From the NCBI GenBank assembly GCA_029449245.1, contig JANATF010000026.1, positions 17,501-81,500 on the forward strand: a stretch of DNA of 64,000 nucleotides, read 5' to 3'. This document shows positions 22,666 through 32,361 of the stretch, one piece after another. The stretch comes from Mortierella alpina (lineage: Eukaryota > Mortierellomycota > Mortierellomycetes > Mortierellales > Mortierellaceae). The first letter of the stretch is position 1. Every line of letters begins with the position of its first letter. The notes beneath the pieces were generated by a model. That model did no database searches, was not told the origin of the DNA, and saw only the letters and a list, made by a program, of their open reading frames with translations. Position numbers and translations under genes: made by a program.

Positions 22666-24096
22666 ATGATGATGAACATGAGGATACCTGGCCAGGCGAG
22701 ACGGCATGTGACATGGCTATGCCTGGCTTGGGTAGCTGTGTCGACGTCCGGTGCAGTACCGCAGCCAAGTGTGCAGGTCTCTGAGCGTTTAGCCAATCAC
22801 AATGATTTTGATACTATCAAGGCGGTCATACCTGAAGGAGTTTTGGGTGCAGGAGAAAACTTTGGCAAGAACGAACCAGGCACCAAACCGGAATGTCCTA
22901 GGCCCAACGGGCTGTTTAGCCTTCCGAGCAACTGTACCGAGTTCATCTATTGTAACAATTCGGTCCCGGAAACGGTGCCCTGCCCTGATCATTACGAGTT
23001 TAACGGCAAGGATGAGGAGTGCCAGAGGCCCGAAATTGCTGGATGCAGCAGAAAGCCAGAACTGACTACCAAGTTACGGGAGACTGTGAGACTCGGAAAA
23101 ATTGATGTCTACAAGCAATGCTATTCTCCATATGATGTGAAGGAGGATGTCGACTTCTACAAGTATTTCTTTATCGAGGTGGATATTAGCTCCTACTACT
23201 GCAAAAGAAACTGCATGGTCATAGGCGACTGCTCTCTCACCCCACCCGACAGGTTCATGACAGGGTCCGCGGGTCAAGACGGCATTTGCATTTTCTGGAA
23301 CATCAACTACTACTACCATGACGACGGTATTTTTTATGCGCAAAGCTCTGCAACTCTGGAGAAGTGGAAGGATAGTGCTGAGATTCTGGGATTTCAGAGT
23401 CCTACAGTCGGCTGGAGCATCACGTCCAAACCAACACTGTTTTATCTACCCCTGACGTCAGGACAGCGTTCCATGTATCTCGGACTCGGCAGAGGGATTA
23501 AGAGAATCAGCATCCCTTTCGTTCATTTTCAAAAAGACAGTTCTAAGTGGGGGAAGATGGTTAACGTACGATTCGACGAGAGCATCCACGATCTCATTCT
23601 CAAGAACTCAGAGTACAAGGATGTCAAGTTCGACAAGCAATTCGGTATTATTGGAGGAGACGCCATACTGCATCTGGACTACAATTTCCTCGCCGCAGGC
23701 AATCAACTGGGGGATGATATCGCGACAATTGTGGCGAAAAGCATGCGATACTATCCTGCAATCAAGTATGCGTCGACGTTCTCAAACAGATACACACATC
23801 CTGCAAGCTACCAGTCTGAAAGTGGTACGGTGAACTGTGAGCAGGGCAAAAGCTTGGAGGATCCCGTCTCCAAGGATACTATTTTACAAAGTATCTTGAC
23901 AGGAGCGATCAAAATGGGCCTTTCGTTCATACCAGGATTCGGACCTCTTTTTGCTGCTGGATTTGGCATCACCTCTGACTATTTCAACAACCCGACCCAA
24001 TTCGAAAGGAAGTGGATAGGAGAGGCGGGAGCTGCGGGAGAAGGCATCTGGGGAGAGATCAAGCTGATTCTTGATGAATACAAAGCCACCGCTTAA
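22666..24096 (+). CDS. Secreted protein with an N-terminal CBM14 (peritrophin-A) chitin-binding domain
   Basis: I chose the ATG at 22666, right after an AAACAG that looks like an intron acceptor, because it places a basic start and hydrophobic signal peptide (HVTWLCLAWVAVSTSG) at the N-terminus. The product is 476 aa. Residues of about 65-125 hold six cysteines in the CBM14 pattern (ECPRPNGLFSLPSNC, EFIYCNN, VPCPDHYEF, ECQRP, GCSR), a fold that binds chitin. The central 270 residues are aromatic and cysteine-poor, and I do not recognise them. Near the C-terminus is a long hydrophobic glycine-rich segment (ILTGAIKMGLSFIPGFGPLF), which resembles a membrane-inserting helix pair; that is inference only. 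It may act on the cell wall or on chitinous partners. The frame is intact. Confidence 0.8.
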   Translation: MMMNMRIPGQARRHVTWLCLAWVAVSTSGAVPQPSVQVSERLANHNDFDTIKAVIPEGVLGAGENFGKNEPGTKPECPRPNGLFSLPSNCTEFIYCNNSVPETVPCPDHYEFNGKDEECQRPEIAGCSRKPELTTKLRETVRLGKIDVYKQCYSPYDVKEDVDFYKYFFIEVDISSYYCKRNCMVIGDCSLTPPDRFMTGSAGQDGICIFWNINYYYHDDGIFYAQSSATLEKWKDSAEILGFQSPTVGWSITSKPTLFYLPLTSGQRSMYLGLGRGIKRISIPFVHFQKDSSKWGKMVNVRFDESIHDLILKNSEYKDVKFDKQFGIIGGDAILHLDYNFLAAGNQLGDDIATIVAKSMRYYPAIKYASTFSNRYTHPASYQSESGTVNCEQGKSLEDPVSKDTILQSILTGAIKMGLSFIPGFGPLFAAGFGITSDYFNNPTQFERKWIGEAGAAGEGIWGEIKLILDEYKATA

Positions 24097-24903
24097 TCAG
24101 CTGTGGGCTCAATCTAAAAGTAAGTCTGACATTGAGGACGTGTTATGGTTATCAGCATCAAAAGGGGCCAAGTTAGAATATGTTCTTACCTTTTGTGCCT
24201 TTGTTATCTAGACATGATTTCTACAAGTCTGCAAGGGTAAACAGTCATCGGCACTCAACTTGATAATACAAATCCGCCGTTGGTTATTTGGAATTAGCTA
24301 GGCTGGATTTTTGAGCTGGCCAGAGAATAAATTGAATTTGGTCACTACGCCAAGCTTAAATCTTCCACCATGCAAAAAGTCTAATAACCATTCTGGGCAT
24401 GTCTCCAGAAAAAAATTCTTTCGATGACATTCCGACAGGGCCCTCGTTTTCATTCATTTACTTCATGTCTTCGTCTTCATCTTGAACTTTGACGGGGTTT
24501 TGAGCAGAATCGCCAGGTGTCATACTGTAACAGTAGTACAGTAGTCACAGTCAGTATACGAGTGTCCTTATGTCCACCCCAAACAGTCAGTCACACCGCG
24601 TGAGAGGCAGTAACGTATGTGTGGGCAATAAGGGAATGGGAGGAAGTACGCACTTTGAGAGGCAATAAAGAGACTACATGTGACATGAAGCGCGTTCGCT
24701 GGCAGAGGACACCCTCATTCTACATCCTACATAGAAAAATCCATCAGATATTGTCTGAACGAGCTGTAACTTTCTGTGGTGCTAGATGCCATCATAACAC
24801 ACATCTCTATGTCTCGGCAGCATCTAGAAATGAAATTAGACAATACTTTCTTATAGAAGGACGTTTTTACAGATTTTCGTAGATCAAGATTGATCTAGGA
24901 AAA
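24097..24903. other. Intergenic, no supported gene
   Basis: A/T-rich 3' flank of the chitin-binding gene. CAGTAGTACAGTAGTCACAGTCAG forms a small direct repeat near 24530. No convincing coding frame. Confidence 0.5.
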
Positions 24904-24998
24904 AGGGTTTCTGTACGTATTTGAAACCTGTCAATAATAAATTTTCCGATTTCTGGTAAATTTATAACTGACAAGTTTCAAATACGAATAGAAACCCT
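24904..24998. repeat. 95-bp imperfect palindrome (foldback/MITE-like)
   Basis: The left arm begins AGGGTTTCTGTACGTATTTG and the right arm is its near reverse complement, ending CAAATACGAATAGAAACCCT. Arms are about 44 bp with a few mismatches and a very short spacer. No target-site duplication is obvious. A further 600 bp up to 25607 shows nothing codable. Confidence 0.8.
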
Positions 24999-25606
24999 AT
25001 GAGTGAGTAGGAAATGCCCTGCAATCTCACTGAACGCGACTGCATCTTCCTCACAAAGACGTACCTTGTCAAACTTTCTGAAGAATCGTAGAACTCACTT
25101 CTGAATACAATAGTGCCAAAACCACTGCCACTTTATATGTAAAAAGTGAGGGTGTCTACTTGCCTTACAATTTGTCGCTCGCTGGACGAGATGTGGCAAA
25201 TTTGTACATGTCTCTAACGAAAGTCGCTCAATATTGCTCCATTCTCTTCAAACCAAGCTTCCATGGATAGGACTACAACATATCTATCGGATCAAGCATG
25301 TTTATACACATACGTCGAGTGTGGAAGACATAGGATGCTCGCAAAACTTGTTCAATACGCCTTGAAAATCATGTTGTCGTGCCATTTATAATGTGTAACT
25401 TCGTGAATACTCAACCGTTTCACTTGAAACTACTTTCATATGGTAGGCAAACACTGCAGCTACAACTCACAGCATTGGGGTGGTTTGCTTATGGTCAGAG
25501 GGGCAGCAGTTAGCAGTTTAACTGACCGTATGCTGGAGTGATCAAAAGCGCGCACATTTTACATGGATTTTGTGCGGAAAACCTTAATTGTATTTTTAAA
25601 TTTCAT

Positions 25607-28588
25607 TTAGTACAGCTGCCGGGCTCGCTTGTTGCTAAAGTCTTCACCAGGTTTTCTAGGAAAAGTGCTTTCATGGAGGTTTAGAAGTTGCTGAAAGTCT
25701 GTCTCGAAACGCTTGAGTGCCTCATTGATATGCTCGGCCTGTGGATGAGGCTTGTTCCGATCCCGAATATTCTCCAACTCGGCATAACGATCACAACACC
25801 ATCTGATATTGCGAACTCTGTCAAGCAAAGAGTCCAGGGGCTCCATCGCGCCGTCGTATTCTTGAAGGGCCAGTCCATCGATGTCCAGATGTGGTTCGTT
25901 CACAGGCTCTTGATGATCTGGTCGAAGTAACCTCAGATACTCGATCTCCATCTGTACCAGCGCGATATGCTTGCAGCAACTCCGATGCTGGATGAAGTAT
26001 GGACAAGAGCAGCCTCTGATAAAGCCGTATGCCCTCCCAGCTTCAAGTCCAAACTCAATGTCATACGTCTTAGTGACATCTGTAAACGACTCCACCTTGA
26101 GCATCGTCTCTGATGTTTGAGTGATGTAGTCACCAGTGTATCCCTTCGCCATCCTACTGCTGATGTGCTGTCGGGCGACCTCAGTGAACTGCAGTTCTCT
26201 CTTTCGAGCCAAGTTCATGCGACCAACATTGACGACACTGCGCATGCACTTCTGCTGGAAGTGGGGCACAACCATGACAGCCAGTGTATAGATGACTGCA
26301 TCGGCGCGGCGATGGTGCTTGTCCCTGAGAAAATGGCGCTTGAGAGTATTGTGCCAACTCTCGATGTAGTTATTGGTGTCGATGCTGGAATACGAGTACT
26401 CCTGACGATAACAAAGCATCCAATGCTTCTGTCGCTCCTCACAGAGCTGCTGGGCGGCCTCTTCGTTATCATCTTGTGGATCTGGACCAAAGTAGTTCTT
26501 GTTTAGATAGAAACTCAACTTGGCTTTCTCCCCATTTCTGACGAAAAGAACGGATGAGATCTAGCGCTTGTGTCTTATCCTTTTGATATAAGATGGCGCG
26601 AAGCTCAGCTCTCACCTAAGGTACACGAAATAAAGGCAACACTGCTTAGAAACGTTGAGTCTACCCTTACATGTATATGTGTACTTTGTACATGTAATGG
26701 CAGTTGAGGCAGCTCAAAGCGTACGGCAGAGCAATATGCTTTGACGGCACCCATAACGCGTTTGGGTAAGCCTCCTACTGTTGGGTTCTAGTCGTTCATC
26801 TTTCCTAGATTCAGGCTTATTAACACTCATACTTCTCTCGCAGGCAAAAGACCAACCTATTCACCCTTGTTGTCAAGAATACCGACACAGGATTTGGGAT
26901 GCCTGTAGCATTCCTTTTGACAAAGAGCACTGAGAGCTACATTCTCGTCGACTGGCTGAAGGGCATTCAAGCAAAAATGAAGGAACTTTTCTCTAAACCC
27001 GATCAAGAGTATGCTTTTATACCAAACGTCTTCATCACGGACCAAGGCAATACTGAGGTTCTAGCCGTGAAAACCGCGTTTCCGGGAGTTCCAATACTCT
27101 ACTGCGCCTGGCATGTCTTGAAGGTCTGGGAGCGTGAGGTCAAGAGTAAGTTGGCAGGTCTTGCCATCTACACTGTGAACCATCGGAAAGAGATCAGAGC
27201 TGAGGCAAGTCAAGGAGTAACGAGGCAAATCCAAAGTAGACGCCGCTAATGCGATCATCTTTGTTGTAGTAGGTGAAAGCGTTGTTCTCTTCAAACTCCT
27301 CCATCCACTTGATGCAGGACAAAACCGGGTCGGGACCCTTCCTCATGGCCTTGATCGTGAGGGAATACCATATGTTATACACGTCGTCGTAGGTAATAAA
27401 GTGGTCTCTGGAGGGCTGCTGCCCGTTACCACTCACGATGCGAGTAAACTTGTCGTAATCCATGGTCAGTTGCTGCATGACTCTTTGAACGTTCGATCCC
27501 TCCAAGATCAGACTTCTAATTGTAGCTCTGATTGCTGCTGACTTTTGTCTTGATCCAATGTCGGTGATGCCCTCCAAAATGTGGTTGTGTCTATATCTAT
27601 AACTGACGATCCAGGCTTGCTCCTCCATGCCACTCCTCACCTCCGCGCGTGTCGTGGGAATGATTGTAATCTTTGCCGCACAACCCGACTTGATGCTTTT
27701 GTTCCGTACCCGCGTCTTTCCACTTACGCCTCCTTTTTTCCTATCCTTTCGTTCACGCGGAGTGCCCCAGCATTGACAGTGGTACTTATGGGTAACCCAG
27801 TCCTCGGCCGGCTTAATAACATATTCGTATTTGCCTTTGGAGACAAGTTCGTGTTGATTCTGACGCTGTGTTGAGTCCTCCACTCTGCAAATTCGGCTCG
27901 GGGGAGAATAAAGTCCACGGTGCCAGGGTCGTCTGGAATAGGGCATATAAGTCGCGACTCTGGCTCGATGCCATAACGTTTTGCAGCTCGGATGATATAT
28001 TCATCCTTCAGTAATATCTCCCGTTCAATGTCCCACGCCATAGCGTTAAATTGTTCAGCCATGCGCGCTCTCAGAGGCTTTCGTGTCAAATGCGTTAAAA
28101 CGCTGTATATTAATACTGGATGCATAGAGAGTGTTAGCAGCTATAGTACCAATAGACATAATTACCTCTAGGGATTCTCCGAGTTCCGCGGCCACCATTC
28201 GGGACACTTCTCCTTCAGTAGCATCGTTATCATCATCAACAGAGTCTTCGCCGTTACGAGCACCCTCACTCTCTCTTCCATCGTCGTCAGCCTCGTCGGA
28301 ATCAGCATCTGGGACCACTTTAGCCATGTGATCGCCCTACGTTGGGATTGAAGAAAACCACGGCAGCGTTAACGACTAATTGATATATGCATGTATACAC
28401 ATATTTCGCCAGCTGTAGAATAGTACAAAGTCGCGTGGAGAGCTCACCATAGCTTGAAGGCACGTTAACAGCAGCTGCTCGATTTGATTTCGAGAATCTT
28501 TGTCCAGAATGTCAGAAACTTCGGCCATCTCATCCTCGATAGTAGGCACAATGACAGCAGGCATCTCGTTAACAGGTAGAGTCTCCAT
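25607..28588 (-). pseudogene. Mutator-like (MULE) transposase gene with inverted catalytic core
   Basis: The N-terminal part reads on the minus strand: an acidic start METLPVNEMPAV at 28588, an intron-separated DSDEADDDGRESEG segment, then a WRKY/FAR1-like DNA-binding region (HKYHCQCWG, GCAAKITI, RHNH) down to DDRISGVYFGFAS near 27230. The DDE core is on the plus strand at about 26698-27213 (ICFDGTHNAFG, ITDQGNTEVLAV, YCAWHVLKVWE). The C-terminal part is again on the minus strand (26518 to 25607) with the third acidic motif NNYIESWHN and a SWIM finger (CSCPYFIQHRSCCKH). A frameshift lies near 26540 (before KLSFYLNKNYFG). The inversion separates the three catalytic acids onto two strands, so no intact transposase can be made. 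Terminal inverted repeats were not found. Confidence 0.85.
26698..27213 (+). mobile_element. Inverted MULE DDE core segment
   Basis: The plus-strand reading starts WQLRQLKAYGRAICFDGTHN, continues over an intron (GT at about 26764 to AG near 26850) to TNLFTLVVKNTDTGFGMP, and ends near AEASQG. In the minus-strand frame at 27230, FGFAS should be followed by WQL. The end of this block should join RAELRAILYQKDK on the minus strand at about 26600-26640. Both junctions fit a simple inversion of about 0.5 kb. Breakpoints are accurate only to about 20 bp. Confidence 0.8.
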
Positions 28589-28910
28589 ATGAATAAAGAA
28601 TACTGTGGTGAGTTGGACAGGAAGGTGGGAGTAAGAAAAGGTGGTGAATGGGTCGACGCGTGAACCTGGTGCAACAAAAAACAACGCGGTTCGTTCGAAA
28701 AGTGACGTATTAGATTTATGAATCATCGTGAATTTTTAGGGTGGTTTTAAGGGAACTCATACCATATGCGTCATATATCCACGATTTTTTCAAACGAGAT
28801 TTGGCCGCTCTAAAAAAATTGTCGGGACTAGGTGACCTGCACTGCTTCGGCTACTGCAAGAAAGTGTCTACACACCAGCGCCAAACATGATCATATTGAT
28901 CCATCTTGGA

Positions 28911-30500
28911 CTACTCAAAATTTATTCTCTTGTTGCTTGGCGACGAACTCAATTTCCTGGAGTCAGAGTCGCGTGCAGGTATCTCATCCACCATTCGTGA
29001 CCAAAGCCAAACAATCTTTCCAAGAACGGTTTTTGCTTCCTCCGGCCATTTATCGTCAAAATTCAATCTCTCCTTGAGCTTGCTCATCCTGTACGATACT
29101 GTCTCGTCTTCATGAAGAGTGCATTCAAGGAACGCCCACTCGGCAGAGTCTGTGACGATCCCATACGCCCTCTGCATCCTTGGTGGCTCTTCTTCTCCAT
29201 CGATATCATAAGTCTCGCGCTTACGCTTCTTCTCCGTTAGAGCCGACTCCAGCTGTACAATATTCTGAGCCTCCCCCTGTCGAAAGTCATCCTTCTTTAC
29301 CTCTGTTACGCCAAGAGTGTACGCGTGGGTCTTCCGCGAGTAAACCGAAAAATCCACTGGCCCATTGCCGCGGCGCCCGCTGAGATTGCGTTGGGAGGTA
29401 AGGTAGAGGTCTTCCTTGAACAATGTTGTCGCTGCGACCAGAAACGAAGCAACAACCATCGACTTTGTCGCCTCGTTTGCACCGAACAGTGGTACTACAT
29501 CCACTCTTGATTCGACCTCACTAATGAGTCGAGCCTGTACTGCATAATTCAGCGGGTAAGACTGAATGTCGGTGAACGGTGGTAGAACCTCAACACCAGG
29601 ATCGGATAATCCTGAAAGGTTATATTCATCGCACACATCCTTGAATGTCCACGCAGAAAAGTTCTTGGATGGCGTTTCCAAAGAAATGGTAAGCCTGGCC
29701 TTGGAAGTTGTCTTGACAACCCTGAGTACTTTGCGAAGGTCCTCGTTGTCGCGGATGAGTTCTGGTTTGGGTTGCCCATTGTACACGAATATTTCCAGGT
29801 AATCGTCGTGGGCGTACTGCGGGTATAAATCGAAAATGTTCTTCTTCAGGTCGTCCAGAGTCGCCGTATCCACGATGCCACACCAGGAGAACGCGACCTT
29901 TTTCTCAGGCTTGACGACGATTCCGATGCCTGTTGGTTTACAGAAAGGGAGTGAGTAATTGTAGGCATGAATCTCATACAGGTCGTACGCTGTGACGTAT
30001 AACCTACTGAATGACGAATCAAAGACATCAGAGAGTTGTTTGCGCAAAGCGGCAATCTCTGGGTCTAGGCCTATACCGCATAACAGAAACGAACAGACAA
30101 CAATAAAAGATATTAGCACTAGTTCCTTAGCTGGTTTAAGGACAGCATCAAAGCACATCATTACCTGACGGAGGGGGTGATGGGCGTTGGACAAGGACAA
30201 GGTCTGATTTTTTTGGTGCTTCACCACCGAAAACAGCGGAAATGTCATCTCGTGGATCAAGCTCATCTCTTGTGTCAAGAGTATCCAGGGTGATCATCTT
30301 ATGCTTATCAGCGACAAGGGGGATGACACCTTCCAGAGTGTGAGACTGCTGGCATCGATGTCGCTAAAGTCATGAGCTTTCTTAGCCTTGATGATTTCTT
30401 TGAGATCGTCGACGCTATCATCAGGCTGGATTTTGACAGAAAAGGCCCTGGACAAAGTCTCCCCGTCCATGAGACAGAACAGTGTCATTTTGTTCGTCAT
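28911..30500 (-). pseudogene. Crinkler (CRN) nuclease-type, one apparent 1-nt deletion
   Basis: The three-exon plan is conserved: exon 1 30165-30500 (MTNKMTLFCLMDGE...), exon 2 30008-30070, exon 3 28911-29929. All splice sites have GT/AG and the same phases as the intact relatives. Exon 1 is 336 nt, where a multiple of three plus one is required. The frame breaks after LTLWKV near 30328, where the minus strand reads GGTGTCATCC and relatives support one more base. Downstream, exon 1 resumes as MITLDTLDTRDELDP and ends VLVQRPSPPPSG, a variant linker. Exon 3 is open throughout, with GPVDFSV, GVTEVKKDDF and QNIVQLESAL marking a PD-(D/E)XK-like nuclease fold, then a basic KKRKRE patch. One base from intact, so either a very young pseudogene or a sequencing error. 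Confidence 0.85.
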
Positions 30501-30623
30501 ATTGGGCTGATTGTGTACGATGGCGGTGGTATTGTATGGTCGCGAGTGTTATTGGCGTGATATGTAATGTAGAGGGAGGATGAAGAGTGAAGCGTGTGTG
30601 GTCTGCGGCCCAAATGTCCAACG

Positions 30624-30631
30624 TGACGTCA
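30624..30631. promoter_or_regulatory. CRE palindrome TGACGTCA in a Crinkler promoter
   Basis: TGACGTCA begins the 16-bp block TGACGTCACCGTATTC, 124 bp upstream of the Crinkler ATG at 30500. The same 16 bp recur upstream of three other genes in the window. Known binding site class: CREB/ATF-type bZIP dimers. Confidence 0.65.
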
Positions 30632-30882
30632 CCGTATTCGCTTCCGAAGAACTGCTTTGTCATCTGTTTTAGGGCGCGAACTGGGAAACGTCGTACATTT
30701 TCTTGCATGAGGAAGCTTGAAACTTATTTTTTTGGCAATTCAGGATTATTCCACTGGCATATAAATCCTTGTCGATACTGACGACATACAGCTAGCAGCA
30801 TCATGACTATTCCAGCATACCATTTACATTAACGCCGCTTTCAGTAGTCAAACAGAAAACCCTGGCGTAAAGTACCGCGGGA

Positions 30883-32091
30883 ATGAGTCCCTTGGAGATC
30901 ATGGAACTCGCGCATCTTTACGGTTTCTTTCTCGACAAGCAGAGTCTTCTCAGCTGCATACGCGTATCAAAAGCCTGGCACAACGTATACATCGAGTTTC
31001 TATACACCACTCTCGTGATCAATATCAGTAACCCTAAGCCCAATTTCAATCAGGTTCAGAAATATGGCCATTGTGTTCGCCGTTTGTGGATTCATGATGA
31101 GTTCACGCGGAATCGAGCCCGCTCATGCGAAGAATCCTCTTTTCAAGCAGTCAAGACACCAGAAAGCGTAGTTTTGGCGACTATAGCGCAATGCCGAGGT
31201 CTGAAGGCGCTGATATGGACGAACAGGTCATCAGAATCAGTAACGTCAACTGAAGCTGTAGAGTTTGTTCGGCTTGTCGATCAAGCACGTTGGCCGAGGC
31301 TCCGGTCGTTCATTTTCGACAACCACCTTGACTTGTCAGATATACAAACGGCAAGCATACTACGGATGATGGTTCGAGCACAAATCCTTGGGCTTGAGGC
31401 CTCACACGTCGGACCTCACTCCTTCCTGGCCCTCCGTAATCATGGTCATATGAGTTCACTCAAAGTTCTGGATTTGCGTCATGCAAAAGGGGTTTATGGC
31501 CAAGATGTTTTACAGATCCTATCGTCTGCAACATCGCTCGAGCACTTCATGGCTCCTTTCATCGCCGTCGGAAATTGGAATACCTTCAGACAATGGACAT
31601 GCATTGGCTTGAAGACGCTCGTAGTAGGACTCAGTGGAGATTTTGAGCAAAAGCACTTGGTGCTAGATGACCTACAGCTTCAGGCTGAGAGAGTTCGCTG
31701 GTCAAGGCGTCTAGTGGAAGAGCTTTCTCGTTTAAAGCACGTGGAGGTACTGGATCTGAGGTTACACTGTTCGGAGTCTGGCCCAAGCCTCGATCTAACA
31801 CTAGGATATAGGGAGTTCAAAATTCTGCGAACTCTCAAGAATCTGCGCCGATTGTTATTTGATCGCACGATGCCATTGGAGATTGACGACATCATCTGGA
31901 TGGCTTCATTGCGATGGGACTGGCGCAAGCTGCATTGTTTTCATGGCACAGTTCTATGTGACGACGATAATGAACTCCAAAAATGTTTCCTGTTTCTCAA
32001 GGCTGATGGGGTATGCGTCGGAACGAGGTGTGAATACAAAAAGTACGATGTTCATAACACAACTCAATATATGATGACAATAAACCTCTAA
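30883..32091 (+). CDS. F-box/LRR-type protein
   Basis: A single open frame of 402 aa. The start (MSPLEIMELAHLYGFFLDKQ) and SLLSCIRVSKAWHNVYIEFLY form an F-box-like helical motif at residues 1-45, as in the large Mortierella F-box family. The rest is leucine-rich repeat-like (LKALIWTNRS, LRSFIFDNHLDLS, LKVLDLRHAKGV, LEHFMAP, HVEVLDLRLHC, LRRLLFDRTMPL). F-box proteins recruit substrates to SCF ubiquitin ligases through Skp1. The Skp1-contact residues cannot be verified by eye. It lies between two Crinklers and is transcribed divergently from the one at 28911-30500. No frame damage seen. Confidence 0.75.
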   Translation: MSPLEIMELAHLYGFFLDKQSLLSCIRVSKAWHNVYIEFLYTTLVINISNPKPNFNQVQKYGHCVRRLWIHDEFTRNRARSCEESSFQAVKTPESVVLATIAQCRGLKALIWTNRSSESVTSTEAVEFVRLVDQARWPRLRSFIFDNHLDLSDIQTASILRMMVRAQILGLEASHVGPHSFLALRNHGHMSSLKVLDLRHAKGVYGQDVLQILSSATSLEHFMAPFIAVGNWNTFRQWTCIGLKTLVVGLSGDFEQKHLVLDDLQLQAERVRWSRRLVEELSRLKHVEVLDLRLHCSESGPSLDLTLGYREFKILRTLKNLRRLLFDRTMPLEIDDIIWMASLRWDWRKLHCFHGTVLCDDDNELQKCFLFLKADGVCVGTRCEYKKYDVHNTTQYMMTINL

Positions 32092-32191
32092 AATATTAAT
32101 GTCATTTTAACAGCTTCTGTGGTATCTATGGTATCTGCCATATCCGTTGCAGCTGCTCATGTTTCTTCGAAAAGAGATCGATCGATACTTT

Positions 32192-32224
32192 AAAAGATAC
32201 GTCACTATGAACGCTTGGCTGCCC
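32192..32224 (-). rRNA. Short 28S rRNA-derived fragment
   Basis: The stretch AAAAGATACGTCACTATGAACGCTTGGCTGCC aligns with the 28S fragment at 1229-1262 (three differences). It is only about 33 bp, so chance conservation of a mobile tail cannot be excluded. Confidence 0.5.
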
Positions 32225-32324
32225 AACTCTAGTACGACCTAATGAAATACTATGCAATTTCATTCCCGTACAGCATAGCGTAATCCTTTTGGTAGCACCG
32301 TCAATTATAAACCCTCTTGGGCAC

Positions 32325-32346
32325 TTTTTTTTTTTTTTTTTTTTTT
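32325..32346 (-). repeat. Genomic poly(A) tract at a Crinkler 3' end
   Basis: 22 consecutive T on the plus strand, i.e. poly(A) on the Crinkler strand. It lies 15 bp beyond the stop codon and about 10 nt after an AATAAA on that strand. None of the other Crinkler copies has it. Confidence 0.8.
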
Positions 32347-32361
32347 ACTACTGTATTTTAT

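Noticed and set aside
23453-23460. Another TGACGTCA palindrome
   Set aside because: It lies inside the chitin-binding gene coding sequence and lacks the CCGTATTC extension; expected by chance.
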